A DNA stretch of 64,000 bases from Microbacterium sp. zg-Y1090 (GCF_030246945.1 NZ_CP126742.1:992001-1056000); one strand, 5' to 3'. Numbered from the stretch's first letter, positions 35,013-44,262 are shown. The notes: generated by a model not told the origin, from the sequence alone. Numbers and translations: made by a program.

Positions 35013-37904
35013 ATGCGGGCCTGGAAACCGCCGCTCTTGCCCCGCGCATGGCGCAGCTCCGATCAGCCGCCGTTCGTCGCGCGGGAAGAGGAACTGGATG
35101 CCGTGGTCTCGGTGTGGCCCGACGTGGTGAGCGGGGCGGTGCACTGCGTCTTCGTCACGGGAGAGCCGGGAGTCGGCAAGACCAGGCTCATCGCCGAAGC
35201 AGCGACCCGGCTCAGCGCGCACGGTGCCGCCGTCTTCGCAGGCTCGTGCGTCGCCGAGTTCGGTGCGCCGTTCGAGCCGCTCGACGCCCCGTTGCGCAGG
35301 CTGCTGGACCTTGTCCGGGGGGCGACGGCGACGGATGCCGCCAGCCGCTTGATACGCCAGGCCATCACGGCGGACCGCGCGGAGCCCGGGCCGGAGGCAC
35401 GGGACCCGGGCGATCAGCACCGGCTGGCGACGGCGATCGTCGGTCTGCTGAGTGAGGCCGCCGAGAGCCGGCCCATCGTGATCGTCCTGGACGATCTGCA
35501 CTGGGCCGATGAGGCCGCGCTGCGGCTGCTGCCCAGGATGATCGCCGGACTCGAGGACAGCTCGGTGCTGCTGCTCGGCGGAGTGCGTTCCACGCATCCG
35601 GACCGCTCAGCGGTCGTGGACCGGGTCCTGGCGAACCTCTCGTCCTTCGAAGGAGTGCGGCGCATCTCGCTGCAGACGCTGACGCCGGACGAGGTGCTCG
35701 CCTATGTGCGCACCCGGTCGACGGCATCCGACGCAGACCTGCTCGAGGTGGCGACGCGACTGCGGTTCTTGACGGGAGGCAACCCCTTTCTGCTGCGCGA
35801 GGCGTGGCGCTATGCCGGCGACATCGCCGGCCCCGATGTCGCCGGCATCTCCTTGCCCGAGTCGGTCAACGATCTGCCGTACACGAGGCTGGACACGATC
35901 GATCCCGCGCAGCGCCATCTTCTCGAGGCAGCAGCGGTGCTGGGCATGGACGTGGTCTCCGACGAGTTGGCCGCGATCTCCGGGGAACCGGCCGAGACGG
36001 TGCTGGATGCGCTCGACCGGGCCCTGGCGGCGGGACTGCTCGAAGCGCCCCATGGTGCAGGCGACGACCTGCGCTTTCCGCACGCGATCGCGCGGCAGGC
36101 GGTGCTCGACGGCATTCCCGCGCGAGACCGGCCGGCACTGCACGCACGCGCGGCCGCGATGCTCGAGCAGCGTGCACCCGCCCCCGCCCGGCTGACGCAG
36201 CGGCTCGCCTACCACTACGTGCATGCCCTCGACCTGGGCTTTCGGGACGAGGCGGTTTTGTACACGGCTGCGGCGGCGGAGCTCGCGGCATCCAGAATCG
36301 CGTACGAAGAGGCGGCGCGACTGTTCGAGCAGGCGGCGGACCTGACCCAGTCGCCGAGCCGGCGCGACGAGCTGCGCCTGGCGGCAGCGCGCAACTGGCT
36401 ACTGGCGGCCGATTTCGCCCGAGCGCGCGCTCTCGCCGAGCGGGTCTGCGCGCTGGGTACCCGCTCGATCAGCTGCGCGGCGCGATCCAGTACGAAGAAG
36501 CGACCTGGCGGCCGGGCATCCACGGTGGGCGGGCGGTGGAGCTGCTGATGGGCGCGCTGGACTTTCCCGCCGAGCCCGGTTCTCGGGGGGAACGGGTGGA
36601 GGCGCTCGCGGCGCTCGCGCGGGCGACGTCGTTCTCGGGGCGCCTGGACGAGGCGCGGGTGCGGGCGGCAGAGGCCACTGGGCAAGCTCGCGCGCTCGGT
36701 GATGCGCAGCTGCTGTTGCGGGTGCTGCGGACGGCATATCTTCACAGTCTCCGGCCCCAGATCCTCAGAGAGGCGTACGACCATGCCGGCGAGATCTGGA
36801 CAGTCGGCACCGCGCGTGCGGCCAGCCCGGCGGACATCGGCGAGTGGTTGTATGCCGCCCCCAACTATCGGGCCGCCGCAGCGTACGTCCTCGGCGACAA
36901 AGGCGGACTCGAACAGGCCGAGACGGCCCTGATCGCGGCAGCGGCGCGCGGGAAGCTACTGGCAGTACTGGCGCGACTGCGTCGACTACGGCCGCCACTT
37001 CATCGCCGGCCGGCTGGAGGCAGCAAGAACCGCATACCGGCGGGCGGCACGAGCCGAAGCGGCGTTCCTGTCGGATGCCGGGTCCAGCGTCGCCGCGCAG
37101 CAGCTGTACATGATCAAGCGAGAACTCGGACAGCTCGCGCCCGTGCGAGGGGTCATCACCGGAACCGAATCACCCCACGAGCATTGGGCGCCCGGGCTGC
37201 TCGGCCTGTACACGGAGTTCGAGATGAGGCGGCCGGCGGCGAGGATGCTGGCGTGGCTGCTGGATCAGGACGCCGCGGTGCGGCACGAGTCTGCGGAGTG
37301 GCCGGCCGTGCTGGCACTGCTCACGGAGGCTGCGGTGTTCCTCGAGGACCGTGACGCGGCGGCGAGGCTGCGACCCCTGATGCTGGAGTACGCCGGTCTG
37401 AACCTCATGTCGGGCTACTTCGTCTCGTGCTTCGGTTCGGCGGACCGCTACCTCGGACAGCTCGATGGTCTGCTGGATTCCGGCGACCCGCAGACCTCTT
37501 TCGACGCTGCGCTGGCGCTGGACGATCGGCTCGGCGCGGCACTGGATGCCGCCCACACCCGCACGGCCCTGGCCCACTGGCTGATCTCGCGCGATGCCCG
37601 TTCGCGGGACGCGCTCGTCCTCGCCGAACGCGTGCGGGCGGATGCCACCGCCGCAGGCTGGGCCCGCGTGCTGCGCGCGGTCGAGCGGGATGCGAGGCTT
37701 CGTGGTCGCGCCGACGGGCTGACCCCCCGCGAGATCGAGATCCTCCGTCTGATCGATCAGGGCCTGACCAATCGCGCCATCGCCGCGCAGCTGTTCATCA
37801 GCGAGCACACCGTGGCCAACCACATGCGCAGCATCTTCACCAAGACCTCGAGTTCCAACCGATCCCATGCCGTCCGCTACGCCCGGGATGAGGGCCTGAT
37901 GTGA
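35013..37904 (+). pseudogene. LuxR-family ATPase (LAL) regulator, two compensating frameshifts
   Basis: The full protein would be about 960 residues. It has an N-terminal AAA-type ATPase (Walker A GEPGVGKTRLI near residue 56, Walker B IVIVLDDLHWAD), a TPR-like middle and a C-terminal LuxR helix-turn-helix (LTPREIEILRLIDQGLTN ... EHTVANHMRSIF). The frame is lost by a one-base deletion near 36458 (frame one then stops at 36548), continues in the next frame, and returns by a one-base insertion near 36953 (SYWQYWRDC resumes). All three segments have normal codon use. This could be a young pseudogene or two residual sequencing indels. If the latter, it is a complete regulator divergent from the lipoprotein gene. 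Confidence 0.82.
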
Positions 37905-37913
37905 CGGTGCGCA

Positions 37914-38186
37914 CTACTCCGCTTCGATGAGGTGGCCATTGGGCATGACGCGGCCGGCGACTTCGATCACGCTGTCCGCAGGGAGGCCGGCCCGCTCGGC
38001 GGCGGCGCGGATCGCCTCTGCCGAGGGCGCCTCGTAGAGACAGTAGGTCTTGGTGCGGTCGAGCGAGAGATAGGAGAACACCCACCGCACATCTTCTTCA
38101 TCGTTGATGAGGTTGATATCGTCCGCGGCATCCACGGGCAGGGCCACCGGTTCGGCGAAGGTCCGCTCGATGACGAAGTACGGCAT
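37914..38186 (-). CDS. DUF4242 (SCO4226-like) protein
   Basis: A 90-residue protein matching DUF4242: MPYFVIERTF, then DVRWVFSYLSLDRTKTYCLYEAP and EAIRAAAERAGLPADSVIEV. The Streptomyces relative SCO4226 binds nickel as a ferredoxin-like-fold dimer. The function here is unproven. The ATG at 38186 has AAGGTGGTG upstream. It is convergent with the LuxR gene, with only 9 bases between stops. Confidence 0.85.
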   Translation of the reverse strand: MPYFVIERTFAEPVALPVDAADDINLINDEEDVRWVFSYLSLDRTKTYCLYEAPSAEAIRAAAERAGLPADSVIEVAGRVMPNGHLIEAE

Positions 38187-38278
38187 GCCATCACCACCTT
38201 GGATGTGGGGTCAGGGAGTGCTCGGTGGGGTCAGCCTACTCACGCTGCGGCGGGAGACAAGCAGCACTGTGCCCGGAT

Positions 38279-38294
38279 GGTACCGAGTGGTACC
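38279..38294. promoter_or_regulatory. Probable operator of the toxin-antitoxin operon
   Basis: Two copies of the palindrome GGTACC separated by GAGT (38279-38284 and 38289-38294), with a third related half (GTTACC) just after, lie 45-60 bases before the antitoxin ATG. Ribbon-helix-helix antitoxins bind such repeats to autorepress. The assignment is by position. Confidence 0.5.
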
Positions 38295-38338
38295 TTCCGT
38301 GTTACCGTCGAAGCACGTACTCCAGGAGGGGCTTTCGC

Positions 38339-38542
38339 ATGGCGATGAACCTACGTCTCGACGCTGCGCACGAGGAACTCCTCGACGCGCTCGCTGCTCA
38401 GGAGCGGCGCACCAAGACAGAGATCGTGAAGCTTGCGATCGAGGAGCGTGCGGCCAGAGCCGACAAGAGCGCGCGAACTCGCGCCATCTTCCAGCGGATC
38501 CTCGACGAGGACGCTGCCCTGCTGGACGCACTGTCGCAGTGA
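38339..38542 (+). CDS. Antitoxin of a Phd/Doc-like pair (ribbon-helix-helix)
   Basis: A 67-residue protein: a short strand MAMNLRLDA, then helices (HEELLDALAAQERRTKTEIVKLAIEE, of which the first part is strand-helix) as in CopG/RHH DNA-binding proteins. An acidic C-terminal helix would cover the toxin. AGGAGG stands 10 bases before ATG 38339. Its stop overlaps the toxin GTG (GTGA). Confidence 0.85.
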   Translation: MAMNLRLDAAHEELLDALAAQERRTKTEIVKLAIEERAARADKSARTRAIFQRILDEDAALLDALSQ

Positions 38543-38907
38543 CGGATTACCTCGAGCCCACCGACGTTGAAGACCTCATCGAGTTGGTGGATTTCCACCT
38601 TCGCGAGAGAAATCTTCTGCTCTCAGCGCTTGCCGCGCCGCTGCCCGTTTTTGGCGAAGAGGTCTATCCAGCGCTCCACGACAAGGCTGCCGCGTTGATG
38701 ATCGCCATCAATCGCGATCACCCTCTCTCGGACGGGAACAAGCGACTCTCCTGGCTGGTCGCGAAGGCGTTCCTTGCCCTCAACGGGCATCATCTGGCTG
38801 CCGACAATATTCGCGACGGTGACGAATTCGTTCGGGCAGTGGCGGACGGTCGGCTGGGGTTCGTAGAAGTGGCCGACTGGATCGACACCCACACAACGAG
38901 ACTGTAG
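38539..38907 (+). CDS. Doc/Fic-family toxin (death-on-curing)
   Basis: A 122-residue protein with the Fic core HPLSDGNKR (about residues 55-63), the Doc version of HPFx(D/E)GNKR. It transfers phosphate (Doc) or AMP (Fic) to target proteins. Doc phosphorylates EF-Tu and stops translation. N-terminal YLEPTDVEDLIELVDFHL and C-terminal FVEVADWIDTHTTRL also fit Doc. The GTG start overlaps the antitoxin stop by 4 bases. It is a complete type II module, intact in all motifs. Confidence 0.9.
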   Translation: MTDYLEPTDVEDLIELVDFHLRERNLLLSALAAPLPVFGEEVYPALHDKAAALMIAINRDHPLSDGNKRLSWLVAKAFLALNGHHLAADNIRDGDEFVRAVADGRLGFVEVADWIDTHTTRL

Positions 38908-38981
38908 ACGGCTCGCGACGGAGCCCGGCCCGAGCTGGAGCCGGGAGTCGGCACCGGCGGGCACCAGCGGGCACCCCGTCC

Positions 38982-39905
38982 CTAGACCGCCCCCACCGCC
39001 ACCCCGCGAGCCTCAGCATTCACCGGCACCCGCACCACCCCAACACCCCGCGTCCGGACCCACACCACCACGACAGCCACAACGATCACGGCCATCGGCA
39101 CCAACGTCTCCACCGAGGCCACGCCCGCGGAGCGGTCGTAGGCGGTGCCGATGTCCACGCGCAGTGCCACATCGAACACGAAGTTCACCGTGTTGAACAT
39201 CGCGTGCAGCACGATCGCGATCTCGATACCGCCGGTGCGCCAGGTGATCAGCGACAGCCCCACGGCGAAGACGAGGTACCAGGCGTTCAGCCACACGTCG
39301 GTCGAGAGGTGGACGATGGCGAACAGCACGCTCGAGACGACGATGCCGAGCACGAGCCCCGCCCCGGCTCCGCGCGCCCACCCGCCGGCGACGCGGAAGA
39401 TCAGTCCGCGGAAGCCGTACTCCTCACCTGCGCCCTGCAGCGGCGTGAGCAGGATCGTGGCGAGCAGGAACCACAGCACATCCGTGTGGCTCCAACTGGC
39501 CTCGGGCAGCGGTGACCAGTACAGCACGACCGACACGATGCTCCACGCCGGAACCACGAGCAGCAGCGCCTTTGCGAACAGGTCGAACCTGAAGCGTGAG
39601 AACACCGAGTGCAGCGACGCGCCCTTCACGCCGTACAGCCACCGCTGGATGAGCATGCTCCACGGGGTCAGCAGCGCCACCGACGCCATCCCCGCCGCGT
39701 GCAGCAGCGGCGTATAGGCCGCGCCGCCGTCGTGCTGAACCGAGTTCACCATCACCGCGACAGCGGCGAAGAGGATGTTGAGGAAGAACATCCCGCCGAT
39801 CAGCAACACGATCGCGAGGATGCCGCGACCGATGCGCCGCTGGTCGCCGGCGAGCACGCGGTGGTATTCGACCCCGGGGGCGAGGGTGTCGGTCTGGGCG
39901 GTCAT
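38982..39905 (-). CDS. CPBP-family intramembrane glutamic protease
   Basis: A 307-residue protein with about eight membrane helices and the CPBP (Rce1/Abi) motifs: GAGEEYGFRG near residue 160 (EExxxR), a His in FAIVHLSTD near 198 and LHAMFNTVNF near 235. These enzymes cleave membrane proteins or prenyl-CAAX substrates and often protect against self-made or foreign peptides. ATG 39905 (GAAGG upstream) is favoured. A MerR-type promoter ends at 39945, which rules out the longer start at 39953. A partial copy is found at 29.3 kb. Confidence 0.88.
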   Translation of the reverse strand: MTAQTDTLAPGVEYHRVLAGDQRRIGRGILAIVLLIGGMFFLNILFAAVAVMVNSVQHDGGAAYTPLLHAAGMASVALLTPWSMLIQRWLYGVKGASLHSVFSRFRFDLFAKALLLVVPAWSIVSVVLYWSPLPEASWSHTDVLWFLLATILLTPLQGAGEEYGFRGLIFRVAGGWARGAGAGLVLGIVVSSVLFAIVHLSTDVWLNAWYLVFAVGLSLITWRTGGIEIAIVLHAMFNTVNFVFDVALRVDIGTAYDRSAGVASVETLVPMAVIVVAVVVVWVRTRGVGVVRVPVNAEARGVAVGAV

Positions 39906-39944
39906 GACGGGGCCTTCTTTCATCGGAATGAGGGTGTGGCATCC

Positions 39945-39975
39945 ACTGGACACCGTGTGCTCACCACAGGGTCAA
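39945..39975 (-). promoter_or_regulatory. MerR-type promoter A (CPBP protease)
   Basis: On the minus strand, TTGACC (39975-39970), a 19-base spacer carrying the dyad CCTGTGGTGAGCACACGG, and TCCAGT as -10. The 19-base spacing and the dyad between -35 and -10 are the hallmark of MerR-controlled promoters. Three more copies follow (sites B, C and D). Confidence 0.7.
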
Positions 39976-40388
39976 GCGCGCCCGGCACCGGCCCCGCGTG
40001 ACGGACCACCGAAGGTGCGCTTCACGAGATCGATGTCGGCCAGCCGGGGCGTGCGGTAGGCGCCGCCCTCGGCGACGTACTCCCCGCCGTGCTTCGTGAG
40101 GTGCCGGGCGAACAGCGGGCACACCGGCACGACGGTGACGCCTTGGCGGATGCTGTCGGCGAGCGCCTCGCGCAGCAGCAGCATGCCGAAGCCGCGGCCG
40201 CCGTACGCCGGATCGACCTCGGTGTGGAAGAAGATCCGCTCGGCACGTCCCTCCGGCGCGTCGATGAAGTCCGCCCGCCCCGCGACGCGGCCGTCGGCGA
40301 ACCTCGCGATGTAACTGCTGATCCGATCTCCGATCGCGAGGTGCACCGTCGCGGTTTCGTTCGTTCCCGTCGTTGTGTCCTGACTCAT
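39972..40388 (-). CDS. GNAT-family N-acetyltransferase (YjdJ-like)
   Basis: The 138-residue protein resembles small GNATs of the COG2388 type: FADGRVAGRADFIDA, then RIFFHTEVDPAYGGRGFGMLLLREAL with the acetyl-CoA loop GGRGFG, then VTVVPVCPLFARHL. The substrate is unknown. GAAGGAGAG precedes ATG 40388. It follows the ABC permease by 49 bases on the same strand, so it is probably the third gene of the exporter operon. Confidence 0.85.
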   Translation of the reverse strand: MSQDTTTGTNETATVHLAIGDRISSYIARFADGRVAGRADFIDAPEGRAERIFFHTEVDPAYGGRGFGMLLLREALADSIRQGVTVVPVCPLFARHLTKHGGEYVAEGGAYRTPRLADIDLVKRTFGGPSRGAGAGRA

Positions 40389-40437
40389 GTCTCTCTCCTT
40401 CTCTGTTGTCATGGTCTGAACCCCTGGCCCGGCGCGC

Positions 40438-41322
40438 TCAGGCATCCCGGCGCTTGAGCAGCACCGCTGCGGCGGTGAACAGCACGACCACCCAGCCGAC
40501 GAGCACGAGCCCGCCCTGCCATGGTTCGGTGAGCCAGCCGGCGGATGCCGGTGCGAGAAGGTCCACCCAGCTCTGCTCGGTCGGGTATGTGAAGAGGATG
40601 CCGCCGGCGGTCGACGGCAGCAGCATCGCGAGGTTCTCCACCCAGCCCGACGATGCGAAGCCGAGCACGAGGGCCAGCACGAGCGGTGCCGCCAGCACCA
40701 GGCCGAGCGCAACGGCGATGCCTCCGGCGGTGTTGCGCAGGAGCGCTCCGATGCCGAACGAGATGAGACCCACCAGCACGAGGTAGCCCACACCTCCGAG
40801 CAGCGCGAGCCAGTACTGCGGGTCGTCGAGGGCGACGCTGAGTCCGTCGGCCGCGAACAGCGCCGCCGAGACCGGAGCCGTGATCGCGAACGCGACCGCG
40901 CTCACGACGAAGGTCGCGACGGCGAAGACGATCGCTTTGGCGACGAGCGCCGGCACGCGCTGCGGCACGGCGGTGAGGGTCGATCGGATCATGCCGGTGC
41001 CGTACTCGCCGGCGATGATGAGCACGCCCAGCACGCTCACGATGAGCGCGCCGACGTCGGTGCTGACCATCACGGCGTACACGGCCATGTCCTGGACGGC
41101 GTCTTGGGTGGGAACGGCCTCGACGCCCTGAAAGCTGAGCGACGCGGACATCTGCGCCCCGAACCCGACCGTGAGCACCACGAGGATCGCGTAGGCCCAC
41201 CAGGTGGAGCGGATGCTGCGGAGCTTGATCCACTCCGCGCGCAGCACACCGGTGAAGCGCAGATCGTGGCCGACGGGGGAGAGGGTGGGGTGTGTGGCGG
41301 TGGTGGTGCGGGTGGTGCTCAT
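40438..41322 (-). CDS. ABC transporter permease (ABC-2 type)
   Basis: The 294-residue membrane protein has the typical ABC-2 opening FTGVLRAEWIKLRSIRSTWW followed by six predicted helices, with EYGTGMIRSTLTAVPQR on the cytoplasmic side between helices 2 and 3 and LLKRRDA at the end. It forms an exporter with the ATPase encoded just upstream. ATG 41322 overlaps the ATPase stop by 4 bases. No substrate can be named. This class exports antibiotics or lantibiotics, or serves in self-protection. Confidence 0.9.
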   Translation of the reverse strand: MSTTRTTTATHPTLSPVGHDLRFTGVLRAEWIKLRSIRSTWWAYAILVVLTVGFGAQMSASLSFQGVEAVPTQDAVQDMAVYAVMVSTDVGALIVSVLGVLIIAGEYGTGMIRSTLTAVPQRVPALVAKAIVFAVATFVVSAVAFAITAPVSAALFAADGLSVALDDPQYWLALLGGVGYLVLVGLISFGIGALLRNTAGGIAVALGLVLAAPLVLALVLGFASSGWVENLAMLLPSTAGGILFTYPTEQSWVDLLAPASAGWLTEPWQGGLVLVGWVVVLFTAAAVLLKRRDA

Positions 41323-42233
41323 CGGGTGGCCTCCGTGCTGCGGTATTCGACGTCGTCTCGGGTCAGCTTCATGTAGGCCTCTTCGAGCGACTGCGTCACC
41401 GGGGTGAGTCCGTGCAACACGATTCCCGCCGCGGCGGCGAGCTCGGCGATGCGCGGCGCGGTGAGCCCGGTGACCGACACCAGGTCGTCCTCCAGGGGTG
41501 TCACGGTCGCGCCCTCCGCTTCGAGCAGGCGGGAGAGCCCGACGACCCGCGACGCGCGCACCTGCACAGCATCGCCCTCGGCGCGCGCGAGGATCTCACT
41601 CACGGGAGCGTCGGCGACGATGCGGCCCCGGCCGAGGATGATGAGGTGGTCGGCCGTCTGCGCCATCTCGCTCATCAGGTGCGAGGAGAGGAAGACGGTG
41701 CGCCCCTCCGCGGCGAGGCTTCGCGCGAGCCGGCGCACCCACACCACGCCCTCGGGGTCGAGCCCGTTCACCGGCTCGTCGAGGATGAGGGTCGCCGGAT
41801 CTCCCAGCAGCGCCACGGCGAGGCCGAGCCGCTGACCCATGCCCAGCGAGAACCCGCCCACGCGCTTGCGCGCGACGGAGTCGAGCCCCGTGAGCGCGAT
41901 CACCTCGTCCACGCGCTTGGCCCCGAGGCGATGTGTGGCGGCGGCCGCGAGCAGATGGTTGCGGGCGCTGCGCCCGGGATGCACCGCGTTGGCATCCAGC
42001 AGCGCCCCCACCTCACGCAGCGGCGCGCGGTGCCGGGCATAGGGCATGCCGTTCACCGTCACCGAGCCGGATGACGGGTGGTCGAGCCCCATGATCATGC
42101 GCATCGTGGTGGACTTGCCGGCGCCGTTCGGGCCGAGGAATCCGGTCACGATCCCGGGGCGCACGGTGAAGTCGATGCCGTCGACGGCGGTCTTCGCGCC
42201 GTAGCGCTTGGTCAGGGAGTGAGCTTCGATCAC
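41319..42233 (-). CDS. ABC transporter ATP-binding protein
   Basis: The 304-residue ATPase has Walker A GPNGAGKST (about residues 35-43), a signature FSLGMGQRLGL near 138 (LSxGM variant, as in DrrA-like exporters), Walker B LILDEP near 160 and an H-loop SSH near 190. The C-terminal extension has the DrrA-like ending LEEAYMKLTRDDVEYR. It energises the permease downstream. The GTG at 42233 has GGAG seven bases upstream. Promoter B lies about 70 bases upstream. Confidence 0.92.
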   Translation of the reverse strand: MIEAHSLTKRYGAKTAVDGIDFTVRPGIVTGFLGPNGAGKSTTMRMIMGLDHPSSGSVTVNGMPYARHRAPLREVGALLDANAVHPGRSARNHLLAAAATHRLGAKRVDEVIALTGLDSVARKRVGGFSLGMGQRLGLAVALLGDPATLILDEPVNGLDPEGVVWVRRLARSLAAEGRTVFLSSHLMSEMAQTADHLIILGRGRIVADAPVSEILARAEGDAVQVRASRVVGLSRLLEAEGATVTPLEDDLVSVTGLTAPRIAELAAAAGIVLHGLTPVTQSLEEAYMKLTRDDVEYRSTEATR

Positions 42234-42302
42234 TGAGGGGCTCCAGGTCTTTCTGTGTCGGACGACGCCGTACGGGGCAAGCCGGCCCCGCCGGGTTCAC
42301 CC

Positions 42303-42333
42303 AGTGGACACCGTGTCGTCGGCACAGGGTCAA
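42303..42333 (-). promoter_or_regulatory. MerR-type promoter B (ABC exporter)
   Basis: On the minus strand, TTGACC (42333-42328), a 19-base spacer with CCTGTGCCGACGACACGG, and TCCACT. It is nearly identical to site A. The -35 contains the TGA stop of the upstream glutaminase gene. It probably drives the ATPase-permease-GNAT operon. Confidence 0.7.
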
Positions 42334-43511
42334 GCGCGGACGCGAGCGCCCATCACCGATTCCGTATCGGCGATCTGGACGTGGTGCCCCTCCGACCTCA
42401 GCCGATACACGACCTCGCGCAGCATGCGGCGGGATACGTCATCGATGGACGACACCATGCCGAGGTCGAAGACGAGCCGGTGCTCGGTGGGCGCGGTGTC
42501 CACGACTTCGCGGACGATTCGCTCGGCTCCGGCGAATCGGATGCCGCCCTGCAGCTCGAAGACGCGCGTCGCGCCGGGCCCGCTGCCGCTCGTGCGGTTC
42601 GCGCGCACGACGGTGCGGGTCGTGGCCGGAACCTCCATCACATGCAGGCCCATATCCGACGAGAACCGTTCGAACAGCGAGATGCCGCGCACGCTGTTGC
42701 CGTGCGGGTCCAGCCGCGGGGAGAACGTCGCGATGCCGACCTGGCCGGGCAGCGCGCCGATGAGCCCACCGGCGACGCCGCTCTTGGCCGGAATGCCGAC
42801 CTGCGTCGCCCAGTCGCCGGCGGTGTCGTACATGCCGCAGGTCGCCATGACGGTGAGCACCTGCCGCACCACTCGCGCGCCGACGACCTGTTCTCCAGTG
42901 AGCGGGTTGACGCCCGCGTTGGCCAGCGTCGCCGCCATCATCGCCAGGTCTCGCGTGGTCACACGCACCGAGCACTGCCGGATGTATCCGTCCACGACGA
43001 CGGTCGGATCCTCGGTGAGGATGCCGTGGCTGCGCAGCATGTGCGCGATCGCGAGGTTGCGGTGCGCGTTCTGCATCTCCGACGCGCACGTCGCCTCGTC
43101 GACCTCGAGCCGGCGACCGGCGAAGGCGGACAGGCCGTCGACGACGCGGGCGACGCGCTCGGCGGGCGTCAGCTGCGGCGAGCCGACGAGCGAGTGCACC
43201 GTGATCGCGCCGGCGTTGATCATCGGGTTGCGGGGGCGCCCCGTGTCGCGCTCCAGGGAGATCTCGTTGAACGCCTCGCCCGACGGTTCGACGCCGACCT
43301 TCGCGAGCACGGCGTCGAACCCGGCGTCGTCGAGGGCCATCGCGTAGGCGAACGGCTTGGAGATCGACTGGATCGTGAACGCGGTATCGACATCGCCCGC
43401 GCCGTAGAGACGGCCGTCGGTCGTGGCGAAGACGGCGGCCAGCCGCTCGGGATTCGCTGCGGCGAGCTCGGGGATGTAGTCGGCGAGCTCGCCGGACGCA
43501 TCGGATGCCAC
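42330..43511 (-). CDS. glsA: Glutaminase with C-terminal STAS domain
   Basis: The protein has a beta-lactamase-fold glutaminase domain: catalytic Ser-x-x-Lys in FTIQSISKPFAYA, Asn/Glu sites in GRPRNPMINAGAI and NEISLERDTGRP, and GIPAKSGVAGG. It hydrolyses L-glutamine to glutamate and ammonia. A STAS domain of about 100 residues follows (FELQGGIRFAGAERIV ... HRLVFDLGMVSSIDD), a known GlsA-STAS fusion. The only start in this frame is GTG 43511, but good family sequence (YLDAALEG) continues upstream of it without a start. In the next frame an ATG (43555-43553) overlaps the stop of the preceding gene as ATGA. One missing base near 43540-43550 would join the two, so the present start is probably not the original. 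Confidence 0.85.
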   Translation of the reverse strand: MASDASGELADYIPELAAANPERLAAVFATTDGRLYGAGDVDTAFTIQSISKPFAYAMALDDAGFDAVLAKVGVEPSGEAFNEISLERDTGRPRNPMINAGAITVHSLVGSPQLTPAERVARVVDGLSAFAGRRLEVDEATCASEMQNAHRNLAIAHMLRSHGILTEDPTVVVDGYIRQCSVRVTTRDLAMMAATLANAGVNPLTGEQVVGARVVRQVLTVMATCGMYDTAGDWATQVGIPAKSGVAGGLIGALPGQVGIATFSPRLDPHGNSVRGISLFERFSSDMGLHVMEVPATTRTVVRANRTSGSGPGATRVFELQGGIRFAGAERIVREVVDTAPTEHRLVFDLGMVSSIDDVSRRMLREVVYRLRSEGHHVQIADTESVMGARVRA

Positions 43512-43551
43512 ACCCTCCAGCGCCGCGTCGAGGTAGGCGGGATGATCGACT

Positions 43552-44226
43552 TCATGAGAAGCAGCCCCCTGCAGGCCGTGGCCGAGCCGCCCGGACCGCC
43601 TGCGCGATCGGCGTCGCGCCCTGGTTGAGCTCGAGGATCTGCCGCGCGATCCGGGGTTCGTGGAGGAGCGCGGCGAGCGTGGCGGCGACGTCCTCGCGCG
43701 GGATCTCGTCGTGCGGCTGGGCGGGACCCAGGGCGACGGTCCCGGTGCCGGGATCGTCGACGAGCATCGACGGCCGCAGGATGAGCCAGTCGAGCTCGCT
43801 CACGCTGACGGTCACGTCGACGAGCTTCTTCACCGCGAAGTAGAACTCCTCGTCGGCGCTGAGGTTCTGCCCTCGGCCCGCCTCGGGCAGCACGGACACC
43901 AGCACGAATCGCCGAACTCCGGCGATCGATGCGGCATCCAGAGTCGTCACGACCCCTTCGCCGTCGATGGCGAGGGTGACGTCGCGGGCGCCGCCGTTCG
44001 ATCCGGCGCTGTAGACGATGGCATCCATTCCCCTCAGCAGGGATGCCAGCGCCTCGGGGGAGATGTCGGCGAGCCTGCCCACGCGCGCACCGATGCCCCG
44101 GGCTGCCAGCTCGGCGCGCTGCTGCTCGCGGCGCACGAGCCCCGAGACCTCGTCGCCGCGGTCGATGAGCTGCTGCGCGAGCAGCCCTCCGACGGCTCCG
44201 GTGACGCCGATGATGAAGACCTTCAT
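43552..44226 (-). CDS. NAD(P)-binding epimerase/reductase-like protein
   Basis: This 224-residue protein has a Rossmann fold: MKVFIIGVTGAVGGLLAQQL with the GxxGxxG loop, then VYSAGSNGG, RRFVLVSVLP and LDWLILRPSML. It belongs to the atypical short-chain (NAD(P)H-binding) group that includes quinone and flavin reductases. The substrate is unknown. GGAAGGGA precedes ATG 44226, and MerR-type promoter C ends about 37 bases upstream. It reads toward glsA and probably shares its transcript. Confidence 0.85.
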   Translation of the reverse strand: MKVFIIGVTGAVGGLLAQQLIDRGDEVSGLVRREQQRAELAARGIGARVGRLADISPEALASLLRGMDAIVYSAGSNGGARDVTLAIDGEGVVTTLDAASIAGVRRFVLVSVLPEAGRGQNLSADEEFYFAVKKLVDVTVSVSELDWLILRPSMLVDDPGTGTVALGPAQPHDEIPREDVAATLAALLHEPRIARQILELNQGATPIAQAVRAARPRPAGGCFS

Positions 44227-44262
44227 TGCACTGTTCCCTTCCGTCGAAGACGACGTGGGGAC

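Noticed and set aside
36500-36960. Programmed frameshift in the LuxR ATPase gene
   Set aside because: No slippery heptamer or stimulatory structure is apparent, and the two shifts are opposite indels about 500 bases apart, which fits mutation or sequencing error better.
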